Assembly: GCA_015657535.1 (NCBI GenBank)
Contig: JADHZB010001741.1
Coordinates: 23,093-87,092, forward strand
DNA from: Nephromyces sp. MM_2019
Taxonomy: Eukaryota > Apicomplexa > Aconoidasida > Nephromycida
Direction of reading: 5' to 3'
DNA: 64,000 nt
Within the stretch, counting starts at the first letter, position 1. Each line of letters begins with the position of its first letter. Positions 1 to 13,300 of the stretch are shown in pieces. The notes beneath the pieces are model-generated. The model was given only the letters and a program-made list of their open reading frames with translations. It was not told the origin of the DNA and made no database searches. A program made the translations under genes and the position numbers.

Positions 1-3000
1 TAACCCCTATGGTATTTCAAAGCATATAAAATGAAGAGGGACAAGCCTCAGTAAACACACGATTCGCCTGCACTACTTTTGGCAAAAACATACTTCCCAC
101 CTACTCGTTTAAGCTGCCTAAAATTTGCATCAAACCGCAGTTCTTGTGAACAAAAAGCCCAAATTTTGATGCAAAAACGACGGAATCTCAAGGCTTTTTC
201 TTACCCTTTAATCTGCATCCTTTCATTCTTCTTCTTTTTTAGCAACTTCCACTTCTTTTTGAAAAGCATAATCCTCTCTTCTCTTTGATTTTCAGCATAC
301 TCAATATACGAGGCAACTCCAGCAATCTCGAAAGATATGAGGCAAAAACGTTTAATAAATTAGTGATTTGCACACACACAGATGCAGGGAGATGCAGGTT
401 GGCGCCCAAACACGCATAGATGCAGGGAGTTGTGCACACACACAAAGACGCAAAGTGATGAAGAGAGATACGCACAGAGAGACGTGCACAGCAAGAGAGA
501 TATACAGACAGATGTAGAAAGATACATGCACACATAAACAGAAAGATTGACAAAGCTGAGATTCAGAGTGATGCACACACTCACATACAGATACAACGAA
601 ATGCACACACACAGATATACAGGAACTCACAAAACAGAGATATACACAAACACACACGCTTCTCCCCTTCCTCTACATATATAATCCGCTGCATATATCA
701 TATGATCTGCTTCAAAACACTGTGGTGCGAATATCAGGATGGCAGACTGGCCATAGATGTAGCCCTACAGCCATAACACACATTCCTGTAATTCTCCGGG
801 CAAGGAACTTGCGTGTGTGCGAAAAACGAAGCATCTCATTGATAACGTTACACTATGACTTTGACAGTAAATTCCTAAAGCTAAATCAGCCTGCAGTATA
901 ATGACTGCCACTACAAGCACCAGAATCATCAGTTGCCTATTATGAAGCTTTCCTCCTCTCTTTAACCTAGGATATCAGCGTGATGGATAAACTACATCTT
1001 CCTCATAAAAGAAGCTCAAAAACGTCTAAAAACCATCAAAATCGCCGTTTTCACTAGATTTTCTACAAAATGAACATTAAGCTACAGAGTAGGCAAAACA
1101 CAGCGTGAATAGCTCGTAGAACATGCTTTGACATACACACAGATGTAACTCAGTGAAGATGCTAAAGTTAAACCTTATACGCTCTATAACATTTCTCAAG
1201 GAATAGACTTCCTCTCAAAAAAAACAGAAAAATATTCTCACTGTATCTGCTGAAAGCGTAGATGTTATTCCAATCAGCTTTAATCTTTGCTGAGCAGCCC
1301 TTGCACTCTCAAGTGCACACACAACTTCTGGTCTTATCAATCTTCGAATAGCATTCTCATCTACTCTAGGAATTCGGTGCCCTCCAGCAGCCAAACTTCG
1401 AAGTAGCTGCATTATCTCCTTCTCCGGAATTGGTGGGCAAAACTTCCTCTTTACCAGTTCCTTCATCTTCTTTATATCAGTAATATTCTTCTCTAGAGCC
1501 TGGCTGTAGGTCATAGATTAGAAAAGAGGGACGTTAAAATGTTAACATAAAAAAAAACACACACACAGCACCGCACACAAAGACCAGCGAAAAAAAAATC
1601 ATCAAAAACAAAAGAAAGCAGAGACTAAACCAATATGATACTTATGTAGGTATGTTAATGTGTGTGCAGATGTATTGCTATGTGTGCAGATGCGTTGCTG
1701 TGTGTGCAGATGTATTGCTGTGTGTGCAGATGTATTGCTGTGTGTGCAGATGTATTGCTGTGTGTGCAGATGCGTTGCTGTGTGTGCAGATGCATTGCTG
1801 TGTGTGTAGATGTATTGCTGTGTGTGTAGATACATTTCTGTGTGTGTAGACATGTTGCTGTGTGTGCAGATGCGTTGCTGTGTGTGCAGATGTATTGCTG
1901 TGTGTGTAGATACATTTCTGTGTGTGTAGACATGTTGCTATGTGTGCAGATGCGTTGCTGTGTGTGTAGACATGTTGCTGTGTGTGCAGATGCGTTGCTG
2001 TGTGTGCAGATACATTTCTGTGTGTGTAGACATGTTGCTATGTGTGCAGATGCGTTGCTATGTGTGCAGATGCGTTGCTATGTGTGCAGATGCGTTGCTG
2101 TGTGTGCAGATGCGTTGCTGTGTGTATGTGTACTTACTGTGAAAGCAATGCCTTCGCCTGGTTCTTTCTAGCAGCTGCGTGGGAGTGCGTGTATTGGTAT
2201 GTGCGTTGTATGGTAAGGGTATAGGCGGATGAGTTGGTAGGGGTATACGCATAGGCTTGTAGTTAGGTGTGCGTGGCTGTGTGTATAGGCAGGTGTATCT
2301 TCATAAAATATACAAAAAGCGATAGTGTGCGTGTGTTTGAATGTTCTCACCGTAAAACCCATGCCTTTGCCTGGTTCTTTCTCTCATCAACGTATGTCTT
2401 TGAGTCAGGACTGGGAACCTCAATCTTAGGTTCAGCCTGGCCTACAGTGTATAACGCACAGCCCGCAGCTTCAATACCTTCACCTCCAGATCCAGTTAGC
2501 TCAACATGTAAGGGTCTCAGTATAAGCTGCGAAGGTTCAAATGCAAAAAGTTTATCAGCAGGTGATAGAGGCACACACACAGATAAAGCAAAGGATAAGG
2601 CTGATCTAAAAAAGCTTTTCCATATAAAAAAAAGAGTAAAAATTCAAAAATGAAGATACACACACACAAACACACATAAAAAAATACATATCCATAGACC
2701 AACACACACCCACACACACACACACACATGTTCTCAGTAATAAACGTAAGCCATTTTCAGCTTTTCCAGCAATTGCACATACTTCTATTACATGGAAAAT
2801 AGCAGAGGAAGCACACACAGTTTATCTCAAATCTTCGCATTATAAATAGAGAGTTATACACGCAGTTCAAAATGTTGAAGCCGAATGTCAAGCAGTGACA
2901 AATTATCGCAGGCAGCGGAAAGTGAATCACAAGGAGGTGTACATACACCTACCATAGCTCTGCAAAGTTACGAAGCAACCAGATGCTCAGCAGCCAAATA

Positions 3001-4267
3001 CCTGCACCTTTGCACATCATTATACAGGCTAAAATGCATAATCTAATGGGGACCGACTTGCCCGTGCGATAAGCCTGCAATGTGCGAGCAATGCATCCCC
3101 CAAGCAGCATTAAAGCACCCCCACAAGCAACCTTACAATACACCCCCCCCCACTCCACCCCCACACACCCCCCAACCAAACCTCCGACCTCACGGCTATG
3201 AGAGCGCCGTACAGACACCAGCAAAAAGTCAGTCGCCCGATGATCATGAAAAATCTTGGATTGACGGATAGGAGCTGAAGGATCAGAAGGATGGCAGTAG
3301 ATTGGAGCTTTGAAGAGGTTATTCTCCAGAAAAGCAACGCCTTGCCCTCTTCTCAGCTTCATCTTCGTCCCAAAGCATTGAATTCCATCAGAAATCAATC
3401 GTATATACCCAAAAGGGCCGAGTCTGCCCTTTAAGATCTTTTCAATTTGATCTGGGCGATTAGAACCACCTCTGTGTGTGCTAAAGTAGAGGAGGAAGAG
3501 GGAGAGGGAGGGGAGGAATTATAGGGAGAGGATGGAAGAAGAGATGTCAGAAGAAGAGGAAGAAAAAACAGAAGATTAGGGGGAGGAAGTGCAGCAAATA
3601 GCACATGAAAATTCATCTTTCACGACGCAGAAGAAGAGGAAGAAGCACTTGAAAATCAAGAGAATAAAGCTAGTTCCTCATTCATTTCGCAGAGGAATTG
3701 TCATTTCAAAACATACACTAAACAAACAACACACACAATACACTCATGCAAAGCCTAGATATATGTAGTGATTGTGGCGATCGCTGTATACACACAAGAA
3801 TGGTCCAAACAAGAGTAAAAACTGAGCATATCAAATTGAAAAATTGCAGCTAAGAACAGGCAGTTTATAGCGATAAATTCGAGAAAAGCAAGACATTCTG
3901 AGAAAAGTTACACACTCATCTTCACTATCAATGAATACACACAGTTTCAACAGAGAAAGCTTCACACACAGGAGTAAAGCTAGGAGGATGAATCTAAAGG
4001 GGGAGGTATACGACACAACAGTGCAAAGGTACTCAGGAGTACGCACTCACACAAGAGTACACAGACACACACAGACATACATAAAGACACCCACACACGC
4101 AAGAAGGCACCCACATACACATCGAGGTATCCACGCTTACCCACACATGCAGGCACCCACACATATACCAGACGCCCATCTAGCCCCATAGCCCCACCCC
4201 CCCACATAAACTAAAGCATCCTCTTCCAATAAACTCGCATCTCACCGACTTCCTCTCATATTTGTAC

Positions 4268-4304
<37 letters not shown>

Positions 4305-7300
4305 ACACACACCTCCAGCTTACCGATAATAACGAGTAATTCTCGATGCCATTCCTATATTACTCAACAAAAGTGGAAACTGCTCGACGTACTCGAGCAG
4401 TGCAAAGGGGCAGTTATCTCTTAGAGAAAGATCAGCTGGAGTAAGAAAGTAATTGGCAGGATGATGATTGTTTTCGCTGCTCGATTCATCCTTATAAAAG
4501 CCATCGACAAGAGAATCTGAGGGACTCAGAGAAGGCTCTCCTTCCTTGAAACGCCTCATCACTTCGCTATCATATGGAGAGCTAGAATACATTTGAAGAA
4601 AAAATCTTGTCGTCATTATGTATGTGTGTGGGTTCCTATTGTGTGTTTTCATGATTTGCAGCCATTAATAAAAAGCCAAAAATCGGGTTGGAAAGCTTTT
4701 TTTAAGCACTCAACAAATGTATATACAGTCATAGAGTGACACGGTACGTACACTGCTTTAGACTTAGAATGTGCGTGAAGGGAGAGAAACCTCCACTTCG
4801 TTAGCATCTTCTAAAAGCAATAAGAGGCATCAGAAAAAACATGTGAACTCACGTAGATTAGAATAATATACATTTTTTGTCAATAAAACTAGGAAGAAAC
4901 GAGTATTTACATAAAAGATGAAGAAAAATGGTGAAAGAGGTGGGAAGAAGCAGTTAGTTTAGGTGACGAAATGGGAGAGGAAATGGCGGTTTGTTTTAAA
5001 CTCCTAAGACAAGGTTGGGGGGTGTGCAAAGCTCACACATACAGGGTGAATATCTCACAAAAGGGGTAAATCTTATACTTTAGATGTGCAATAAAATATT
5101 TGGGGTGTATTTACACTTCGCACACACCCACAAGGATTGAATATCTTGGAAAAGCGGGATATCTCATAATTTCAGTATACGCACACCCTACGCTCACCAC
5201 AGAACATCCCACAGTATACTTACGCACACACAGCGTAACCTCTCAACGACCCATGCACGACTCGAATGCGCACACACAGAAAAACTCTCCCAACCCTATG
5301 TTTTTCCTTCAGTAAAGAGGGAATAAGAGCTTACCGAACATGCCAAGGCTGGAACTCTCCACTATGAGTCAGCACACGCACTGAAGAGGCATAGCCTTCT
5401 CCCTCATTCTTCACCTCAATGAGGCCAGTACGGAAGTCTGGACGATGGAAACGGGTCATGCTCACCTTCATGCCTTTGCCGGTAACTGGAGCAACTCCAT
5501 AGAGATTCAGTGCTATCTTTGTGTTGATCAAATCATACCCAGCTGATCAGAGGGGAAAAAGAAACAGAATAACACACACACAGTAGGCGATGCATACAAA
5601 AATACATCCAAAGAGATGCACACAGAGTTACACACACGTACGCATACGCGCACACATAAACAGCTACACACATAAATACATTTAAAATCAGAATCACACA
5701 TACTTACACACACTTAACACAGTTACACATACTTACACACACTTATACACACGTATATACACGCATGCACATGCACACACTTGCACATCATACATATGCA
5801 CATACACCTACACACACACGTTCAGCATAAACAAACCTCCTGCACCAGTTAGACCCCTCTCATAAGGATCTCTGTTTAGATAATCATCATCAAACGAATG
5901 ATTAAGAACCTCCAAAGTAGTTTTCGCCTTGAACTCATCCATTAAGGCAGAAAGCTCAGCTCTTGGATCTTTTCTCTGTATGCCTTTCTATAGTGGCAAA
6001 GCAGAAGAAGAAGCGAACTTTAAGATTGAATAAGTGCTCTGTAGCATCACAACTTTAGGAATTCACACGATTTTCCAGCCACACATAGGGGGGGGGAGGA
6101 GGTAAAAGTTAAAAACGAAAGAAATCAATTAAATCTCCAATAGGAGACGTTATTCACACACACAGAGCAAAGCATCTCTGCTATATATGCAAACAGAAAC
6201 ATAATTAAGCAAAAAGAAAACATCGCACACGCACACATACTTTCCCCCAACTGAAGAAATGTTTGCAGCTTTTCGGGACTTACAAATGCACTTGAGGATT
6301 GCTGAGCTGGCTGTATGAAGAGGGGATTGATACCCATAGATGCCATTCTCAAGCGAGTCTCTTTATCTATATTAAGTAAACGCTTCTTAATCTTCTTCCT
6401 CAAGCGAATTTGAGCTGCTCTGCTACTGTGTGATATGCCATCAAACACTTGCACATCCTCCTCCACTTCTTGCTCCACTCTCTAAGGAAGGCAAAAGGGC
6501 AAAAGCCAGAAAGCAAGTTCGAAATTTCAATCACACACACAAGTTAATAGAAAATACGAAAAGACTCACACCCATACCAATATCTAAACACACACAGCCA
6601 CGGAACCAGATGCGCACGCCCACATTAAGATTCACAAAGACTTTGAAATATTCGTACCTACAGCCAGAACATGCTAACACACACTCACGCCTATACCAAC
6701 GCCCTCACATACTGACACCCACACACACATACACACGACAAATCCACATCCACATATACTCCCATACACCCACACATACTCAAATACCTACATAAATCCA
6801 CACACATTAATGTCAACACACGCACTCATACGCACCCACACACACACTCACACTCACCCACACACACCAACACACACACACACACTCACCCACACACACA
6901 CACACACACTCACACACACACTCACACACACATCTAATCAAATCGCACGAAAACAAGAAAAAAGGCCGCAAGAAAAAGGATATTTTAGTGTCTTTGCTAC
7001 AGCACATAAACGAAATACCTACAATGCGGATGCTAAAGACTAAGCTGTTCTAAAGTATCATCATGAAGCCCTTCATTTCATCTAAACTATGGCCGACAGA
7101 ATATCGTACTTTCTTAAAGACGTCGAAAATCATAAGGTAATCGCCGTTTATACGGCTGACTTGCTTCAATGTATTGAGTGTGTGCGTTCGTGCGCACATA
7201 TAATAGCAAAAAAAGATAAAGAAGCAAGCAATTTGCCGGCAACGCCATGTAAAACACACAAAACAAACATATCACACATACTTCAAAACTTCAAGATTAG

Positions 7301-10300
7301 CAGCTCAATCCGCATAAACATCACTCTTTCAGGAAAAAGTGTATACACACACATGAAATAAGTAGCCCAAGCACATGCTCTTTCTAGATTCATGGGAGTC
7401 GGTTCTCAGGCATGTGTGTGTGTGTGTGTGTGTGTGTATTCAGTGGTATTCTATGCATACTAGCAGTTTTCCAGCGACACTATGCGTATTGCCAAGTGTT
7501 TAGCATGTGCAAGGGATGTTTGCGAGATGCTTGTACCATGTGCATCATGTTTGTACCAGGTGCTTGCCAAACGTGTGCTATCTGTACGTCACCTATATAC
7601 GCCATGTGTGCGTGTGCTTCCGTTTATTCAAAGAGTCAAAAACATACCATTTTATCTGCATCAAAATCTTCATCGTCTTTCCGTTCATTCCGAGTATGAT
7701 TAAACAGCATAGCTTCATCATTCTCGTCTAATATCACAGAGTTTAAACATCTATCCAGCAGCGAAGGATTCGCAGTCTTCAGATACTTCAGAGCCAATTC
7801 CGCACACACCCTTAACTTCTCCTTCTTCTCGATTTCCCGATCAATTTTATCACTTTCTCTGTGTGTGCAGCGAAGGTTTCTTATGAAGCATAAACTTCAT
7901 CCAAAAAACCTCCATCAGAAAAGAGTATTCGAGGGGAAAATCAATGAAGAAACTCACTCACTAAGAAATGATAGGCTTATATATAGCATCATACATCATA
8001 TACACATACGCAATAAAAGAGAATACGCTAGAAAAGCACACACACACTTTTGATATAAATAGCAGCATCAAACAAGGTGATGATCATACCTAATAGAGCA
8101 GCCAACACTTAAAAACGACACATACTCGTGATGCACACAACAGCAGCATGCAAGGTGCCTTTCGTACCTAATAGAGCAGCCAACACTTGAAAACTGCACA
8201 TGCACACACATACTTATGAAGCAGTTAGCAGCATCACACCAGGCCGATTTCACATAAAACGCTTTGTTTATCCACTTACGATTGCTGGATCTCCTTGCGT
8301 ACATCATAACCAACCAGGGCATTCAATTCTATGGCTAAAAAGCACACACACACAAGCATGAGAAGACGCAATGAGAAGGCAGTTGCACTATCTTGTATAG
8401 GAAAGTGCAAACTTTATTTCAGAAATCTATTAATTCTCCATAAAGTGTAAGAGCTATGACAAAAAAACTTTGAAGTCCTCATTCAGTCGCACATAAACTA
8501 AATAAGGTACACTAAAAACGTGTGTATACTCGTCAATTCATTGCTTTGCAGCTGTGTGTGTGTGAGACAGAAGACAGAAAATACGAAAAAACAGAGCACC
8601 AACACACGCATATAAACCCACTCACCCACTCACCCACTCACCCACTCACCCACTCTCCCACTCACCCACTCACCCACTCACCCACTCTCCCACTCACCCA
8701 CTCTCCCACTCACCCACTCACCCACTCACCCACTCTCCCACTCTCCCACTCTCCCACTCTCCCACTCACCCACTCACCCACTCACCCACTCTCCCACTCA
8801 CCCACTCACCCACTCTCCCACTCTCCCACTCACCCACTCACCCACTCTCCCACTCACCCACTCTCCCACTCACCCACTCACCCACTCACCCACTCACCCA
8901 CCAACTCTACCAACACACACACAGACACTACAATACTAAACACAACGAATCTCAAAAAGCATTTAATAGAAACTGCTAGTTGCAGAGAATTTCTTTGTAA
9001 AAATCGTCACTAAACAAAGGCTGAAGATGAGATTCTCATCACATACTGAATACCTCGTTGCTCTTCATCATGCCAATGAGTTTCATCAACTTCATCATAG
9101 CCAGCTAGCAGAGCGTGAATCTTTGAGACATCGTATTGGAAGCTTCCAGGTACTTCACCCCAACACACACTATCATTGATTGGAATAGGAGCCTCTGAGT
9201 CAGCATGCAAAGATTCGGAATTATTCTGTATCTCCTTAACCGTCAAATGCATCTAAAAACAGCAAGGTTGCGTGCAGGTATGTGTGTGTGTTCGCGAAAC
9301 TGAGTGAGCCTAAAGGCTAGTAACCAGAGTTGCGTGAAAGCCAATGTGGGTTTTTTCGTGAAAGTGAGTGCGTTTGAAGGTAGTAACCTCATCTGCATGA
9401 TAGAAAAGGTGTGTGTATTTGGGAAAGCACCTCTGCATGACTGCAGAAATAAAAGCAAGGCAATATAAAAAAGAGTTTTTTTTTTCGCAAACACAAAGCG
9501 AGTAAGCAAAAAAACCATAAAAATACGATAGTAGCAAAGGGAGAGTTCAAGAGGCAGAAAAGGAAAAAAATATAAAAAAAGGCAAACTTTGTAGCAACAG
9601 AAGGTTCTCGATGATAAATGAAAGTGAAAGAGAGAAAGGAAATCCGCTCGAAAGCACGTTTACAGTGGTTTCTTCAAGGAAAAAACACTCATCTGCTCTT
9701 CTTTATCAACACTTCCCCTTCTTCAGTGTATATACAGAGAGATTTTAGAGAAAGCAGCCGCAAAAAAACATCAACATAAGGGAAACTCAAAGAGAAAAGA
9801 TGAGGAATGAAGCCGAAAATAACATCTAATCAACAACAAATTAGAGCAGATCTGTAATGTTTTTCGTTAAGTTTATGATAAGCAAATCCTTCACAAAACA
9901 CAGAGATAATTAGATGAGATGGATGAGCTAGGTTAGCGGGATTCGCTAGATTGGTCAGATCAGCATGAGTAGCCGCAACGTTTGGCACACACATTGACAA
10001 AAACATTAGCACACAGCGTACACGCACATAGATGGACAAATTAACATACACAACCGTACACATACCGCACAGACATCCACATTGAGAAATGTGGACACAC
10101 AATCACACAAACCTACAAACATCCACACGCACCCAAACAAAATCAAATATACCCACCAAAACCAACAAGCATCCATCCACGTAAACTCACACACACACAC
10201 ACACACACACCTCCCCTTCCCACCAAACCCCCACACCCTCTCTATCCCACTCATCTTACAAAAGAAGCATCATTAAGCTCATCAGGATGAGCATCTTCAT

Positions 10301-13300
10301 CTGAAACTTGCTGCTGAGCAGGATGATGAGATTCCACCGCTTCAAAGTCAAATTCATCATCCAAGTTGCTGCTGCTAAACATATCATTCGTCCTCAAGAG
10401 AGCACTCTCCATAGAGGAAGAACCTACTCCACCCTTAAGAAGAAAACTGGAAGATTTTTGAAGTTTTTCTCTCTCATTCCCAGTCTGAGAAGCATTAGAT
10501 GAAGAGGAAAACCTGCCTCCACCACGAAATTCATCATTTCCTCCTTCTCCTACGATATTGAAGCCATCATTGGCGTCACTAGGAGCTACTATATTATTGC
10601 TATTCATATTAGAGGAGGAAGAAAGAGGGAAAAGAGGGTTAAAATCGGTAGGAAACAAGATTTCTTCAAGGATATCTTCATTTTCATGAGGATTTGATGA
10701 AGACGGAATCGCATTCTCTAAGGCGCCTTCTTCAGGGAGACAGCTTTGAGCTAGGCGGGGTGTAGGATCATGTACTGCTCGAGGGGTGGAAGCTAGGAGA
10801 AAAGGAAGTTTTTGTGTGGAGGGGGGAAACTTAATTATCAGAATGCAAAGAGCAAGAGACTCAAAGAGGTAGACACACTAAGAAAGATATACACACACAC
10901 ACATAAATACAGAAAGACATAAATGTAGTGAGATAGGCACACAAACACAAGTGAAGACACATACGCTCAGAAAGACACATATTTCGTCAGCTAGGCACAC
11001 AAATATAGGCGAAGACACACACACACAGAAAGACACACACACAGGGATTAGACTTTATGGGGGAAGTAGACTGGGTGAAAAACTATATACACAGAATTTG
11101 ACACAAATAGATAGGAATACAAACATTGAAAAAAGAAAAACAGACACACACATTAAAGTCGAGAGATGGAGCGAGCAACACACACAACCAGCCCATTAAA
11201 AGCATTCGTAAAATCCTCAGAAAGACTTAATATAAACATCTTTAGAGCTGATCTGATAAGGCTGATAGCTTCTTCATCTCGTAAAATCTTAAGAAACTGG
11301 CGTACCCATCCATAAATACTAGTCTTCACAGAGCAGCTAAACACACCCTTTCTGTATACACGCCTTCTAATGTAGCAAAAAAGCACACACATGCATCTCA
11401 AAAAACCACACATCTGCCACAACACACCCAAATGCGCACACACGACATACTCTAAACAAACATATGTACAAACACAGAGAAATACAGAAAAATAAACAAA
11501 TACAGCACATGCACAGCACACACATACACAAGCTATATCCCATTTTAATTACGAGCTATCAAATACATTCGGGATTAACTAGAAGTCTAATCTACTTCCT
11601 CTTCACACACTGCGAAATCTGCAGGAAGAGAATGCAAGCCCTGGAAAATGCAGATTGAAAGTATTTCAGATGAAGATGAATCTTTTTTCCATCCTTTTGT
11701 ATATAAATTAGCAAGCAAACGTCAAAATCTGCACACACACAGGCAGTTTGTTTACCATCATCCCACTTTTCTAAAGGAGATAAAGAAGGCACAGTAGGGC
11801 TACTATCTCCTGTTAAAGCTGCGGCACCAGCACCATTTTTCAGCTTAAACTGCTTACTTACGCCTGATAAAAAGAGCAAATGTCGTGTTTAAACCAGTTG
11901 GAAGTGTGTGTGTGTATGAAGAAAAAAAAAAATTTAGTTTTTTACCTCGAAATCATAAGATCAAACAAAAGGAGGAGAGTCAACACCATGAAATGTCGCA
12001 CATACACAGTCTAATCCATGCAAAAAGACACCATGGAATCTCGCGCACACGCTCCGCCTAAGCCGATATAAAGCTTCTCAGTAAGTTTATTTGACGAGTA
12101 TTTTACAGCGTCTTTTTATCCAGTAAAATACTTACTGCCAAAGGCAAAGAGAAATCACGTTTTATGCAAAATTTGAGTGATATTTTTCTGGAAAAATGTG
12201 AAGACTAAAAACTTTCTGGGAAAAGTACTGAAGAGGGAAGGGAAATTCAAAGAAGAAAAGAGTTATAAAGAGTGGCATAATGAGTGGACAAGAATATGCA
12301 TCACAATTCATGTGTGTGTGTACATGTGTATCCATGTGGGTGCATATGTGCATGTGTGTGTGTGTGTGTGAGTGTGTGTGCGTGTGTATGCGTGAGTACG
12401 CAGGTGTGCGTGCATGCATGCCTTTTGAAAAGTTTGTATGTGTAAACAACCGAGTGTACGAATAAGCTTGCATGCACGTACACAAACAAGTTTGTACATG
12501 CCAAAGTTTGAGCACATAAAAGCAGCTGAAAATATGAAAAAAAACTTGTTTCTGCATATATACACACATTAATATATACGTGCATCTTGCCATAGAAATC
12601 CACCTGCCCTCGTTCCCAGCATCTTTTCCTTACATGCGAGCGTCTCCGTGTGTGTGAGCATGAGAGCATGATATATATAATTATGCCAGCCCCCAGTGTG
12701 AAGATGAGACTTCCTCTTCTCAACAGGAGGAAGACAAGGACGAAAACAAAAAAAACTTACTTCAATTTTCATCATATAACTTTAAATGCATCATGCAGAT
12801 AAGCAAAGAGTGTGCTTCCAACACATAAATAGAACATGAACTTAGCTTACTAACTCCTCATTCGCAGCTCAGGAAGAGTGACAACATCTTTATTCCACTC
12901 AGTAAAGGCAGGAACCATATGCTCTACAGGAATCGTCTCAAAAGGATAAAAATCCAACTCTGTAGCTCCTATTGCTTTCAGAGCTTGAACATTGCGATAA
13001 AGACGAGTGAAAAACTCGGTCTCTGGGAAATCTGGTGATATCTTCAAAGAGTTTTTGAAGAGGCTTTGAAAGCTCAGATTTAGCAAGCCTAAATCCCCTA
13101 AAGGAAGCAAAAAGAGCATGAAATTACAGTAGGAATGCACCTCTGGTCACATAGAATAATGAGAAAGCAGCTCATATCAACGTGGCAGAGCATCACTCAG
13201 AATGAAGAGAAAGCCACACATATCAAAGGGCAAACAGCTACCTCCAAACTCCCTTTTATTCCCGGTAAAAGACTAGCTACAAGAAACCTCAATTACAAGA

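Noticed and set aside
1602..2252. Long overlapping open frames on both strands with His/Thr/Gln or Cys/Val/Asp repeats
   Set aside because: They are produced by the 20-bp minisatellite, which is free of stops in several frames; the stretch is intronic in TAF1.
1661..8902. Possible CRISPR arrays
   Set aside because: The repeats are contiguous with no unique spacers, and the genome is eukaryotic.
8522..9013. 163-codon plus-strand frame rich in THSPTHPL repeats
   Set aside because: It is a translation of the 8-bp minisatellite within a TAF1 intron, with no coding character outside the array.
12761..12779. 19-nt micro-exon in TAF1
   Set aside because: It would fix the phase between 12851 and 11849 and has a GTAAGT donor, but its acceptor is weak. 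An alternative acceptor at about 11858 also works, so it is not asserted.
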